Below, piece by piece: positions 1-8,288 of a stretch of DNA of 64,000 nucleotides. A program made the translations under genes and the position numbers. The DNA comes from Avimicrobium caecorum (lineage in GTDB: Bacteria > Bacillota > Clostridia > Oscillospirales > Ruminococcaceae): contig CAJFNJ010000021.1 in the NCBI GenBank assembly GCA_904394705.1, positions 117,363 through 181,362 on the forward strand, read 5' to 3'. The notes under the pieces were generated by a model. It ran no database searches. It saw only the letters and a program-made list of their open reading frames with translations, and had not been told where the DNA came from. Numbering within the stretch: the first letter of the stretch is position 1; each line of letters begins with the position of its first letter.

Positions 1-669
1 GAGTACTTCGGCGACGGTATCGACGCTGAGGTCAAGGAGAGCGTAATGGCTGCTGTCAAGAAGCTCGAGGAGCAGGGCGCCATTGTCAAGGAGATCAGCC
101 TGCCCAGCACCAAGTATGCTCTGCCGGCTTACTACATCATCGCTTCGGCAGAGGCTTCCTCCAACCTGGCCCGGTTTGACGGCGTCAAGTACGGCTACCG
201 TGCCAAGGAGTTCACCGACCTCACCGATATGTATGAGCGCACCCGCAGCGAGGGCTTCGGCGAAGAGGTAAAGAGAAGAATCATGCTCGGCACCTTCGTA
301 CTGAGCTCCGGTTACTACGATGCTTACTACAACCGTGCCAAGCTGCTGCAGCGTCAGATCTCGGATGAGTTTGCCAAGGGCTTCGAGGAGTGCGATGTTA
401 TGATCACTCCCACATCGCCCAGCACCGCATTCAAGTTCGGCGCCAACTCCAGCGATCCGGTCAAGATGTATGCTGCGGATATCTGCACCATCAATGTCAA
501 TATTGCCGGTCTGCCGGGTATTTCGGTTCCCTGCGGCGTCGGCGCTGACGGTATGCCCATCGGCATGCAGATGATCGGCCCCAAGTTCTCGGAAGCTACT
601 CTGCTGCGTACTGCGGCCAATTATGAGAAGATCTGCGGCGGCTTCGGCTCCGTGGCAGATCTGGACTAA
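1..669 (+). CDS. gatA: Glutamyl-tRNA(Gln) amidotransferase subunit A, C-terminal part
   Basis: The frame is open from base 1, so the gene begins outside the window and only about the last 222 residues are seen. GatA is the amidase subunit of GatCAB, which releases ammonia from glutamine so that Glu-tRNA(Gln) and/or Asp-tRNA(Asn) can be amidated in the cytoplasm. The visible part has typical amidase-family C-terminal features: a DVMITPTSPSTAFKFG stretch and the AGLPGISVPCG and GMPIGMQMIGPKFSE segments. The catalytic Ser-Ser-Lys lies upstream, out of view. gatB follows after 18 bp with its own Shine-Dalgarno, so the two are almost certainly co-transcribed. Confidence 0.95.
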   Translation, partial: EYFGDGIDAEVKESVMAAVKKLEEQGAIVKEISLPSTKYALPAYYIIASAEASSNLARFDGVKYGYRAKEFTDLTDMYERTRSEGFGEEVKRRIMLGTFVLSSGYYDAYYNRAKLLQRQISDEFAKGFEECDVMITPTSPSTAFKFGANSSDPVKMYAADICTINVNIAGLPGISVPCGVGADGMPIGMQMIGPKFSEATLLRTAANYEKICGGFGSVADLD

Positions 670-687
670 CTAAAGGAGGACAACACA

Positions 688-2127
688 ATGGATTATGAGA
701 TCGTCGTTGGCCTGGAAGTCCATGCCGAACTGAATACACAAACCAAGATTTACTGCAGCTGCAAGAACTCCTTCGGCTCGGAAGTAAACTCCAACTGCTG
801 CCCGGTCTGCACCGGTATGCCCGGTTCGCTGCCGGTACTGAATGAGAAGGTTGTTGACTATGCAATCCGCATGGGTCATGCTCTGGGCTGCAAGATCAAC
901 AATGTCTGCAAGCAGGACCGTAAGAATTACTTCTATCCTGACCTGCCCAAGGCCTATCAGATTTCCCAGTATGATGTTCCGCTGTGCGAGCATGGTCATC
1001 TGGACATTATCATGGACGAGGAAGGCAATACCAAGAGCATCGGCGTAACCCGTATCCACATCGAGGAAGACGCCGGTAAGCTGCTCCATTCCGACCGTTT
1101 CGCCGGCTCGCTGGTTGACCTCAACCGCTGCGGCGTTCCGCTGATTGAGATCGTTTCTGAGCCGGACATCCGTTCCTCCAAGGAAGCCAAGAGCTATCTG
1201 GACGGCATCCGTGCCATTCTGGGCTACCTGGACATCTCCGACTGTAAGATGCAGGAAGGCTCCATCCGCTGCGATGTCAACGTATCGGTTCGTCCCAAGG
1301 GCAGCGATACCTTCGGCACCCGTGTGGAGATGAAGAACGTCAACTCCTTCAGCGCTGCCGAGCGTGCTATCGACTATGAGGCAGCCCGTCAGATCGCTGT
1401 TCTGGAAAAGGGCGGCGTTGTTCTGCAGGAGACCCGCCGTTGGGACGATGTGCACGGCGTCAACGAAGTACTCCGTTCCAAGGAGGACGCTCAGGACTAC
1501 CGGTACTTCCCGGACCCGGACCTGCTGACCATCGTTGTGGATGAAGAGCATGTGGAAGAGCTGCGCCGTTCCATTCCGGAGCTGCCGGTTCACCGTCTGC
1601 AGCGGTATCTGAAGGACTACGGCCTGCCGTACTTCGATTCCAACCTGCTGGTGGAGAACGTGGACAAGGCTGAGTTCTTTGAAAAGACTGCTGCCCTGGG
1701 TGCTGCTCCCAAGAGCGTAACAAACTGGCTGCTGGGTGATGTTACCAAGGTGCTCAACGAGAAGAACTGCCTGCTCTCGGATACCAAGCTGACCCCTGAA
1801 AAGCTGGCTGAGATGATCGCTCTGATCGACAAGAAGGAGATCTCCAACAACGCCGGTAAGACCGTCCTGGATGAGATCATCTTCTCGGACAAGACCCCGG
1901 CTCAGGTTGTAGAAGAGAAGGGCCTCCGTCAGATCAGCGACAGTTCCTTCCTGGAGAAGGTAGCTGATGAGGTTCTGGCTGCCAATCCTAAGGCCGTAGA
2001 GGACTACAAGAAGGGCAAGACCAATGTAGTCGGCTTCCTGGTAGGACAGTGCATGCGCGCTTCCAAGGGCCAGGGCAATCCCACTACACTCCGTGAGATC
2101 ATGGAGAAGAAGCTGGCAGCCCTGTAA
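688..2127 (+). CDS. gatB: Aspartyl/glutamyl-tRNA amidotransferase subunit B
   Basis: 479 aa, the usual GatB length. GatB binds mischarged tRNA, phosphorylates the Glu/Asp side chain with ATP and receives ammonia from GatA. Near the N-terminus are EIVVGLEVHAEL and a cysteine cluster (Cys23, 25, 37, 38, 41) as in zinc-containing GatB; the SIRCDVNVSVRP motif follows, and the C-terminal region ends GQCMRASKGQGNP, the YqeY-like tRNA-binding tail. The ATG at 688 is preceded by AAAGGAGGA. A hairpin terminator closes the operon. Confidence 0.97.
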   Translation: MDYEIVVGLEVHAELNTQTKIYCSCKNSFGSEVNSNCCPVCTGMPGSLPVLNEKVVDYAIRMGHALGCKINNVCKQDRKNYFYPDLPKAYQISQYDVPLCEHGHLDIIMDEEGNTKSIGVTRIHIEEDAGKLLHSDRFAGSLVDLNRCGVPLIEIVSEPDIRSSKEAKSYLDGIRAILGYLDISDCKMQEGSIRCDVNVSVRPKGSDTFGTRVEMKNVNSFSAAERAIDYEAARQIAVLEKGGVVLQETRRWDDVHGVNEVLRSKEDAQDYRYFPDPDLLTIVVDEEHVEELRRSIPELPVHRLQRYLKDYGLPYFDSNLLVENVDKAEFFEKTAALGAAPKSVTNWLLGDVTKVLNEKNCLLSDTKLTPEKLAEMIALIDKKEISNNAGKTVLDEIIFSDKTPAQVVEEKGLRQISDSSFLEKVADEVLAANPKAVEDYKKGKTNVVGFLVGQCMRASKGQGNPTTLREIMEKKLAAL

Positions 2128-2154
2128 TTCGGCACAATCGGCACATTATATACA

Positions 2155-2194
2155 AAACCGGACAAAAAAGCCACTGCTTTTGTCCGGTTTTTTC
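2155..2194 (+). terminator. Rho-independent terminator of the gat operon
   Basis: An inverted repeat AACCGGACAAAA / TTTTGTCCGGTT with a short loop is followed by a T-run, 28 bp after the gatB stop codon. Confidence 0.9.
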
Positions 2195-2214
2195 GTTGCC
2201 GGAAGCCCCGGGGC

Positions 2215-2243
2215 TTGATTCTTATATCGATCCATTGTAAAAT
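2215..2243 (+). promoter_or_regulatory. Sigma-A-type promoter for the EFR1-type gene
   Basis: TTGATT (2215-2220) and TAAAAT (2238-2243) are separated by 17 bp, downstream of the gat terminator and about 75 bp before the next start codon. Pattern call only. Confidence 0.55.
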
Positions 2244-2316
2244 ATAAGGGAAGTTCTGTACCAGTATCCGGTGGGTAAACGGATGCAGTTTGGTCAGACC
2301 GGAAGGAGTTTGAATT

Positions 2317-3105
2317 ATGGAAATCACTCGTGTCAACCTCGTCTATTTCAGCCCCACTCAGACCACCCGCAAGACTCTGAGAGCAATGGCTTCTGCTTTC
2401 TCTGTGGAGGTCAAGGAGTATGATGTCACCACCAACCGGGAGATCGAAATCCCCGTATTCGGTGCTGATGAGCTGGTCATTGCCGGTGTGCCGGTCTATG
2501 GCGGACGCATCCCGCTGCTGGTAGAGCCTTTCTTCCAGGGCCTGAAGGCCAATGGCACTCCTGCCGCTGTGGTAGGTGTATACGGCAACCGTCACTATGA
2601 CGATGCTGTTCTGGAGCTGGCTGACTATCTCCGGGAAGATGGCTTTGTTGTCTGCGCTGGCGCTGCCTGCCTGGCAGAGCATTCCTTCGGGCATGAAATC
2701 GCCACTGGTCGTCCCGATGCAGAGGATCTGGCTAAGGCCAAGGAGTTCGGCGAGGCTCTGCGCAAGAAGCTGGAAGCTGCTGAAGATGCCGGTAAGCTCA
2801 CTGCTCCGGAGATCCCGGGCAACCGTCCTTACAAGGCCAGAGGTACTGCTCCCAACACCGCAGCTCCCAAGACCACTGACGCCTGCATCAAGTGCGGCAT
2901 CTGCGTCAAGAACTGCCCTGTTGGCATCATCGATCCGGCAGATCCCAGCCACATCACCGATGTATCCAAGTGCCAGCGCTGCTTCAGCTGCGTAAAGAAG
3001 TGCCCGAAGCAGGCCAAGTACTTTGACGCTGAGGGTATCCTCAAGGGTATGGCAATGCTCAAGGCCAACTGCGCTGCCCGCCGTGAGCCGGAGTTCTTCC
3101 TGTAA
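2317..3105 (+). CDS. EFR1-type ferredoxin: flavodoxin domain plus two 4Fe-4S clusters
   Basis: 262 aa. The N-terminal half is flavodoxin-like, with an FMN phosphate-loop motif SPTQTTRKT at residues 12-20. The C-terminal part carries two CxxCxxCxxxC ferredoxin motifs (Cys190/193/196/200 and Cys219/222/225/229), which should bind two [4Fe-4S] clusters. This architecture matches the EFR1 family of clostridial electron carriers; the redox partner is unknown. The gene stands alone with its own promoter and terminator, so nothing nearby identifies a partner. Start is ATG after AAGGAG. Confidence 0.85.
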   Translation: MEITRVNLVYFSPTQTTRKTLRAMASAFSVEVKEYDVTTNREIEIPVFGADELVIAGVPVYGGRIPLLVEPFFQGLKANGTPAAVVGVYGNRHYDDAVLELADYLREDGFVVCAGAACLAEHSFGHEIATGRPDAEDLAKAKEFGEALRKKLEAAEDAGKLTAPEIPGNRPYKARGTAPNTAAPKTTDACIKCGICVKNCPVGIIDPADPSHITDVSKCQRCFSCVKKCPKQAKYFDAEGILKGMAMLKANCAARREPEFFL

Positions 3106-3130
3106 TCCGCAAATCCTTTATAGCCCATCA

Positions 3131-3157
3131 AAGCCCTGGATTTCCAGGGCTTTTTTA
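3131..3157 (+). terminator. Terminator after the EFR1-type gene
   Basis: AAGCCCTGG / CCAGGGCTT with a 3-4 nt loop followed by TTTTTT. Confidence 0.92.
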
Positions 3158-3174
3158 TTTTGCCCGAAAGCATG

Positions 3175-3214
3175 GCCTGTCCGGTTCTAACCCGGCGGGG
3201 ACAGGCATATAAGT
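3175..3214 (+). promoter_or_regulatory. Inverted repeat with a candidate sigma-E -10 ahead of spoIIIAA
   Basis: GCCTGTCC (3175-3182) and GGACAGGC (3199-3206) form an 8-bp inverted repeat whose right arm runs into CATATAAGT (3206-3214). This resembles the sigma-E -10 consensus CATAnnnT. A weak -35-like TCTAA lies 15 bp upstream. In Bacillus the spoIIIA operon is sigma-E dependent; the site here is inferred from family knowledge and a loose match. Confidence 0.3.
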
Positions 3215-3238
3215 GGAGTGTAAAGGAGCTGAAAAATC

Positions 3239-4168
3239 ATGGGAACACCAAATACCAGAGAATTTGATGAGGTGCTGCGCAGTCTGTGCAGTCCCTGGCG
3301 GGAAGAACTTGACCGCCTGGAGCCGGGGAAGAAGGCGATAGTCAGTGAGCTGCGCTTCCGGACCGGATGCCCGATGAGCCTGACCATCCGGGGAGAGCCC
3401 TGGTTCATGGATCAGCAGGGGCTTCTGCAGAAAGCTCCGGTCAGGACTGCCCGCAGGCCTACTCAGTCCGAAATGGATGAACTGGTTGCCGCCCTCTGTG
3501 ACTATTCGGTCCATACCCATGCCCAGGAGATTCGGGAGGGCTATATCAGCATACCGGGTGGAAGCCGGGCAGGACTTTGCGGACAGGCTGTCCTGAGCGG
3601 CGGGGAGATCAAAGGCATCGAGCAGGTCACCTCGCTGAATATCCGTATTGCCCGGGAAATTCCCGGCGTGGCAGCCCCACTGATGGAAGCTGTGCTCTCC
3701 ATGCGCTATGGAATGCTGATCTATGGCCCGCCGGGATCGGGCAAAACCACCCTGCTCAAGGATCTGATCCGTCAGCTGGCGGGCGGGGCACATGGGTACC
3801 ATACAGTAGCGGCGGCGGACGAGAGGGGAGAGCTGCATCTGGACCAGACCGGGCTGGTGACTCTGGACCGCCTGCTCGGGTACCCCAAGCATCTGGCAGT
3901 GACCCACGCTGCCCGCACCCTGGCACCGGAGTACATCATCTGTGATGAGATCGGCACCGAGGAGGAGGTCCGTGCCATGAGCTATGCGCTGGGCACCGGC
4001 GTCAAACTGATCGCCACTGTCCATGCTGGTTCCCCGGAGGAGTTCCGGGAGAGAAGGATCACCCGGGAGCTGACCAAGGCGGGATTATTCGACTGGTTCG
4101 CGCAGCTGGATTCGGGCAGAAATCCCTGTAATGTACTTCAGCTTTACAGCAAAAAGGAGGCCTGCTGA
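3239..4168 (+). CDS. spoIIIAA: Stage III sporulation protein AA, secretion-type ATPase
   Basis: 309 aa, first of eight consecutive spoIIIA genes. It is the cytoplasmic ATPase of the SpoIIIA-SpoIIQ channel that joins mother cell and forespore during engulfment. Walker A is GPPGSGKTT at residues 163-171, followed by a Walker-B-like YIICDEIGTEEEV. The protein resembles type II/IV secretion ATPases. It starts at ATG after AAAGGAGCTG, and its TGA overlaps the ATG of spoIIIAB by one base, implying translational coupling. Confidence 0.95.
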   Translation: MGTPNTREFDEVLRSLCSPWREELDRLEPGKKAIVSELRFRTGCPMSLTIRGEPWFMDQQGLLQKAPVRTARRPTQSEMDELVAALCDYSVHTHAQEIREGYISIPGGSRAGLCGQAVLSGGEIKGIEQVTSLNIRIAREIPGVAAPLMEAVLSMRYGMLIYGPPGSGKTTLLKDLIRQLAGGAHGYHTVAAADERGELHLDQTGLVTLDRLLGYPKHLAVTHAARTLAPEYIICDEIGTEEEVRAMSYALGTGVKLIATVHAGSPEEFRERRITRELTKAGLFDWFAQLDSGRNPCNVLQLYSKKEAC

Positions 4169-4665
4169 TGCGCTTTCTGGGAGCTGCAAGCCTCGCGCTG
4201 GCTGTGCTGATGATCGGGCTTTCGTCCATACAGACAGAGCTGTCAAGGCAATCCCTTTACAGCCTTTCCACGGCATTCTGGAGCGAATTCCGGCGTCTTC
4301 TTGCCGATACGCATGTTCCTCCGGGAGAGATTCTCCGGCGGCTGTCCGGGTTTGCAAGGTACCGGGAGTTGGACTTTGTGTCGGGAACTCTGCAGCTTCT
4401 CCGGGAGCACCGGTTTCAGGAGGCCTACCGTCTGGCACTGGAACAGAGTCAGGTGCGTTCTCTGGAACTCTATCCGCTGCTCTGCCAGGCCGGGGAAATC
4501 CCGGGAACAGTGAGCCTGGAGCATCAGCTGGAACAGCTGGATGCCCTTCTCGCCCGGATGCGGGAGATCACCGCTGCCCACCAGCAGCGCATCGATTCGT
4601 CCCTCCGGCTCTGGCACAGTCTCAGCGTCTTTGGGGCACTGTTTGTCTTTATTTTTCTCATTTAG
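4168..4665 (+). CDS. spoIIIAB: Stage III sporulation protein AB
   Basis: 165 aa membrane protein with an N-terminal hydrophobic segment (about residues 3-20) and a C-terminal one ending FGALFVFIFLI, resembling the type II secretion platform protein GspF in topology. It is part of the SpoIIIA engulfment complex in the mother-cell membrane. The start overlaps the spoIIIAA stop and is preceded by AAAGGAGG. Identification rests on size, topology and position between clear spoIIIAA and spoIIIAC homologues. Confidence 0.9.
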   Translation: MRFLGAASLALAVLMIGLSSIQTELSRQSLYSLSTAFWSEFRRLLADTHVPPGEILRRLSGFARYRELDFVSGTLQLLREHRFQEAYRLALEQSQVRSLELYPLLCQAGEIPGTVSLEHQLEQLDALLARMREITAAHQQRIDSSLRLWHSLSVFGALFVFIFLI

Positions 4666-4680
4666 GGAGGATTCCGAACT

Positions 4681-4875
4681 ATGAATGTCGATCTGATTTT
4701 CCGTATTGCTGCCATTGGCATCATTGTTGCGGTGCTCAACCAGCTTCTGGTGCGGTCGGGTCGGGAGGAACAGGCCATGATGGTGACCCTTGCCGGCCTG
4801 ATCACCGTCCTGCTTATGATGGTCTATGAGATCAACACCCTGTTCACCACGGTGAAAACCGTGTTCGGGCTCTGA
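4681..4875 (+). CDS. spoIIIAC: Stage III sporulation protein AC
   Basis: 64 aa, the normal tiny SpoIIIAC size, with two hydrophobic segments (about residues 5-22 and 34-52). The start MNVDLIFRIAAIGIIVAVLN is characteristic. It is a membrane component of the SpoIIIA channel. RBS GGGAGGA lies just upstream; spoIIIAD follows after 4 bp. Confidence 0.93.
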   Translation: MNVDLIFRIAAIGIIVAVLNQLLVRSGREEQAMMVTLAGLITVLLMMVYEINTLFTTVKTVFGL

Positions 4876-4879
4876 GGCT

Positions 4880-5269
4880 ATGTGGATCATAGCCGCTGCC
4901 GCCGCGGGACTGGTCGGCACTGTTCTGGCTCTGATCCTAGGGCAGTACCGCCCGGAATTCCGTATGCTGGTCACCGCTGCCGTCACCCTGCTGCTGATGG
5001 CGATGGTGCTGGAACAGCTTTCACCGGTGCTGGAACAGCTCCGCAGCACTATGGAGCTCACCGGGCTGACCGGGGACTATGCTGCCATCCTATTCAAAGC
5101 GGTGGGCATCTGTCTGCTGACCCAGCTGGCAGGAGATGTCTGCCGGGACTCCGGGGAGAGTTCCATCGCCTCCAAAATCGAGCTGGCAGGCCGTGCCGCC
5201 ATCCTTCTGACTGCAATGCCGCTGATTCAGGAAGTGCTGGCCTGGGCCTGGGAACTGATGAATTTATAG
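4880..5269 (+). CDS. spoIIIAD: Stage III sporulation protein AD
   Basis: 129 aa, largely hydrophobic with three to four predicted membrane spans and the family motif GLTGDYAAILFKAVGICLL in the middle. It is homologous to SpoIIIAC over its N-terminal half and is a mother-cell membrane part of the engulfment channel. It is packed between spoIIIAC and spoIIIAE with gaps of 4 and 12 bp. Confidence 0.93.
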   Translation: MWIIAAAAAGLVGTVLALILGQYRPEFRMLVTAAVTLLLMAMVLEQLSPVLEQLRSTMELTGLTGDYAAILFKAVGICLLTQLAGDVCRDSGESSIASKIELAGRAAILLTAMPLIQEVLAWAWELMNL

Positions 5270-5281
5270 GAGATAAAAACC

Positions 5282-6415
5282 ATGAAACTGCGATTCCTTC
5301 TGATCCTGCCCTGGGTGCTGGCGCTGCTCCTGTCCTGCCGGGTCACCCTGGCAGACGACAGCTTTCCCATGTCGGCGGCAGACTACTTCGATACCGATGA
5401 GGTCACCGACGCGATCCCACAGGAGGGGCAGGAAGTGCTGGACGATCTGGGGGTTTCCGGCTGGTCGGAGGAGAGTCTTCTCTCGCTGACGCCGGAGCAG
5501 TTCCTGCATACCGCCTGGGAGGCCTTTGCGCAGGCGTTCCGGCAGCCGGCCCGGATGCTTGCGGTGCTGATGGGCGCCGCCCTGCTGACCATGCTGCTGG
5601 AGGGCACCCAGGATCTGCACACGGCCAAATCCATTCAGCCGGTATTCGGGGCTGTAACTGTCCTCTGCCTGGCGGCGGTGCTGTCCGTTCCGGTGCTGGA
5701 CTGCCTGCGCTCCATCACCGAGGTAACCGATGGCGCCGCGGCTTTCCTCACCGCCTATATCCCGGTGATGACCGGGATTCTGCTCACAGCCGGACGCACC
5801 GCCTCCGCCGCCTCCTACAATACCCTGATGTTCCTGGGGTGTGAGGGTGCGGCGCTGCTGATCCGCAGTGTTTTTCTGCCGGTGGCAGGCATCCTGCTTG
5901 CCCTGGGGGTCACAGGGTCTGTCACAGGGGATCTCCGGCTGCAGGGCGTCGGAAAGATGATCCGCCGTGCTGCTGGCTGGGCGCTCGGCCTGGTGCTGAT
6001 CCTGTTCATCGGGCTGATGACTCTGCAGACCTCTGTATCAGCGGCAGCGGACACCATGACCGCCAAGTCCGCCAAATATCTGCTGGGCAGCCTGATTCCG
6101 GTGGTGGGATCTTCGGTTTCCGATGCGGTCATGGCGGCCCGGGGGTGCATTGACCTGATCCGCACCAGTGTGGGCGGTTTCGGGATTCTGGTAATCGCAG
6201 CCATCTTCCTGCTGCCGATGGTCCGGGTGCTGGCCTGGTACTGTGCTTTCAGCATCGGCTCCTTTCTGGGGGAGCTGCTGGGCGCCAAGGCGCTGCGCAG
6301 CCTGATGGACAGCTTTGCATCGGGGTTCGGGCTGCTGCTCTCCGCTCTGACCGCCTTTGCAGCTGTTTCTGCCGCCTGTACCGGCCTGCTGCTCTCGATG
6401 GGAGGTGCCGCATGA
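5282..6415 (+). CDS. spoIIIAE: Stage III sporulation protein AE
   Basis: 377 aa with an N-terminal signal-like hydrophobic stretch (residues 4-24), a polar acidic region (about residues 30-90), then six or more membrane spans. Length and organisation match SpoIIIAE, the large multipass subunit of the SpoIIIA complex. RBS GGAGATAAAAACC precedes the ATG. Its stop overlaps the spoIIIAF start by 4 bp (ATGA). Confidence 0.94.
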   Translation: MKLRFLLILPWVLALLLSCRVTLADDSFPMSAADYFDTDEVTDAIPQEGQEVLDDLGVSGWSEESLLSLTPEQFLHTAWEAFAQAFRQPARMLAVLMGAALLTMLLEGTQDLHTAKSIQPVFGAVTVLCLAAVLSVPVLDCLRSITEVTDGAAAFLTAYIPVMTGILLTAGRTASAASYNTLMFLGCEGAALLIRSVFLPVAGILLALGVTGSVTGDLRLQGVGKMIRRAAGWALGLVLILFIGLMTLQTSVSAAADTMTAKSAKYLLGSLIPVVGSSVSDAVMAARGCIDLIRTSVGGFGILVIAAIFLLPMVRVLAWYCAFSIGSFLGELLGAKALRSLMDSFASGFGLLLSALTAFAAVSAACTGLLLSMGGAA

Positions 6416-6882
6416 TGGACGCTGTCCGCCAATGGGCATTTTCACTCTGCGCTGCCGCCATGGCCTGCGCTGTAATCGAACTGCTGCTGCCCAGCAGTTC
6501 CCTTGCAAAGATGACCCGCCTGGCTCTGTCGGTATTCTTCCTCTGTGTCCTGATCCAGCCCCTTGGTCTGGAAGCGCACCGGAGTGAAATCTCTCTGAAA
6601 ACCGGGCAGGGCATGGAGCAGGCGGAGGAATACGCCGCTGAAATTTCCGGGCGGATCGGGGAGGACCTGTCCGGTTCGGTACGCAGTGCGGTGGAGGAGG
6701 AACTGGCTTTGATCGGGCTATCCCCGGCGGAATATGAGCTCGAGATCGGACTGGGATCAGAACAGGTCCTTGTGACCGTCCTGCTTCCAAAGGACAGCAC
6801 CGCGGACCCGGCAGAAATCTCGGATTGTCTGGAACAGGACCCCATGATCCAAACCAATGTGATAAAGGAGGAAGCAGAATGA
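6412..6882 (+). CDS. spoIIIAF: Stage III sporulation protein AF
   Basis: 156 aa with two N-terminal membrane segments (about residues 5-25 and 33-52) followed by a soluble domain of about 100 residues, the SpoIIIAF arrangement. The soluble part is a ring-building-motif domain in the family. It overlaps spoIIIAE upstream and spoIIIAG downstream by 4 bp each. Confidence 0.9.
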   Translation: MMDAVRQWAFSLCAAAMACAVIELLLPSSSLAKMTRLALSVFFLCVLIQPLGLEAHRSEISLKTGQGMEQAEEYAAEISGRIGEDLSGSVRSAVEEELALIGLSPAEYELEIGLGSEQVLVTVLLPKDSTADPAEISDCLEQDPMIQTNVIKEEAE

Positions 6883-7460
6883 GTCAAACAGATCCGGGCA
6901 CCCTGATGGAGCGCCTGCGGGACGGCTTCCGGCGTCTGACCGAAAACCGCATGAACCTGATTCTGATTTGTGCAGTCACAGGGATAATTCTCATTGCGGC
7001 ATCATATATATGGGACGAACAGGCAGAACCAGCGGAATCGGTGAGCGATGCCGGCACGCTGCTGTCTGCCGATACCCGGACCCTGGAACAGCGGCTGAGT
7101 GAAATGGTCTCCCGGATCGATGGGGCAGGACGCAGCTGTGTGATGGTCACCATGGACAGCACACGGGAAGCGGTCTACGCCCAGGATCTCCGGGAAACGG
7201 AGGACACCAGTTCTTCCAGCGAGTCCGGACGGACCACCGAAAGCGGGAATATCAGCCGGGAACAGACGCATATCCTGATGGACAGAGGCTCCGGCGAGGA
7301 ACCACTGGTGGAAAAACAGATCGAGCCGCAGGTGCGCGGCGTCATGATCCTGTGTGAAGGTGCGGAAAACCCGGTTGTAGAACAGCGGGTGACCGAGGCT
7401 GTCAAAACTGTGCTTGGCATTCCGGCATCACGAATCTGCGTTGAGAAAATTTCAAACTGA
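6879..7460 (+). CDS. spoIIIAG: Stage III sporulation protein AG
   Basis: 193 aa. The ATG at 6879 is chosen because it overlaps the spoIIIAF TGA and follows AAAGGAGGAAGC; an in-frame ATG lies further upstream inside spoIIIAF. One membrane span (about residues 24-43) is followed by a low-complexity Ser/Thr/Glu linker and a C-terminal domain with MVTMDS and RGVMILCEGAENP, as in SpoIIIAG, whose oligomeric ring forms the intermembrane channel. Confidence 0.93.
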   Translation: MSQTDPGTLMERLRDGFRRLTENRMNLILICAVTGIILIAASYIWDEQAEPAESVSDAGTLLSADTRTLEQRLSEMVSRIDGAGRSCVMVTMDSTREAVYAQDLRETEDTSSSSESGRTTESGNISREQTHILMDRGSGEEPLVEKQIEPQVRGVMILCEGAENPVVEQRVTEAVKTVLGIPASRICVEKISN

Positions 7461-7474
7461 GGAGGAATACTCGT

Positions 7475-8035
7475 ATGAAAATCAAAAAGCCCACACTGCC
7501 CAAGGTAAAGATGAATATGGTGGTTGGTAAGCGGCAGATCGTTCTGGCAGCTCTGGTCATGGGTCTGGGCTGTGCTGTGTATCTGAACTGGGAATACACC
7601 AAGATGGACACCAATATCGATACTGCCGTGGCGGAAACCGGAAAGAACTACGGGGACGCGCAGTTTGTCAGCAGTGAGGAAGAGGACGCCTATTTTGCCG
7701 AGGCAAAGCTCTCCCGCACTAAGTCCCGGGACGAGGCAGCGGAAGCACTCAGTGAGATGTTGGCAGATGCCGAGCTGGAAGCCGATCAGAAAGCGGAACT
7801 GGCGATGAAGGCAGCGGAGCTGGCCCAGTCCATTGAGATCGAGGGCAAGATGGAAAACCTGATCCAAGCCAAGGGCTTTGATGAATGCATGGTCTACTAT
7901 GATACCGACCGGGTGGACATCGTAGTCAAGACGGACGGCCTCACCGATGATGAAGTGATGCAGATGCGGGATATTGCCATCCGGGAAACTTCGGTGCCGG
8001 TGGAGAACATCTCCATTGTGGAGATCAACAACTGA
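7475..8035 (+). CDS. spoIIIAH: Stage III sporulation protein AH
   Basis: 186 aa, last gene of the spoIIIA operon. One membrane span (about residues 20-38) precedes a charged helical stretch rich in Glu, Ala and Lys and a C-terminal YscJ/FliF-like domain. SpoIIIAH meets forespore SpoIIQ across the septum to build the engulfment channel. RBS GAGGAATA precedes the ATG, and a terminator follows within 10 bp. Confidence 0.93.
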   Translation: MKIKKPTLPKVKMNMVVGKRQIVLAALVMGLGCAVYLNWEYTKMDTNIDTAVAETGKNYGDAQFVSSEEEDAYFAEAKLSRTKSRDEAAEALSEMLADAELEADQKAELAMKAAELAQSIEIEGKMENLIQAKGFDECMVYYDTDRVDIVVKTDGLTDDEVMQMRDIAIRETSVPVENISIVEINN

Positions 8036-8044
8036 ATCCAGGAT

Positions 8045-8079
8045 ACAGACGGAGAAGGGCATTTTCCGTCTGTTTTTTT
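8045..8079 (+). terminator. Terminator of the spoIIIA operon
   Basis: ACAGACGGA / TCCGTCTGT stem with an 11-nt loop, followed by a run of T. Confidence 0.9.
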
Positions 8080-8133
8080 ATAAAAATTCATGTTCCGGCA
8101 ACAAGTCTGACCCATTTATTTTTGTATTATAGG

Positions 8134-8161
8134 TTGAGAAACACGAAAAATATGGTATAAT
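8134..8161 (+). promoter_or_regulatory. Sigma-A-type promoter for the Asp23-nusB segment
   Basis: TTGAGA (8134-8139) and TATAAT (8156-8161) with a 16-bp spacer. Transcription should start near 8168, giving a leader of about 120 nt before the Asp23-family gene and letting housekeeping genes escape the sporulation-specific operon upstream. Confidence 0.7.
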
Positions 8162-8172
8162 AACTTCAGAAG

Positions 8173-8213
8173 TTGTGCGCACAAAATGGTAAATTCGGAA
8201 CTTGTACGCACAA
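8173..8213. promoter_or_regulatory. Pair of TTGTGCGCACAA-type palindromes (candidate operator)
   Basis: TTGTGCGCACAA (8173-8184) is a perfect 12-bp palindrome and TTGTACGCACAA (8202-8213) differs by one base; the centres are 29 bp apart. Both lie just downstream of the predicted transcription start, a repressor-type position. The binding protein is unknown. Confidence 0.45.
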
Positions 8214-8288
8214 ATGTGATATAGAATCTATCCACAAGACCGTTCTGCGGGGATTCCCACAGAACTGAGATACAGGAGGGCGAATTAT

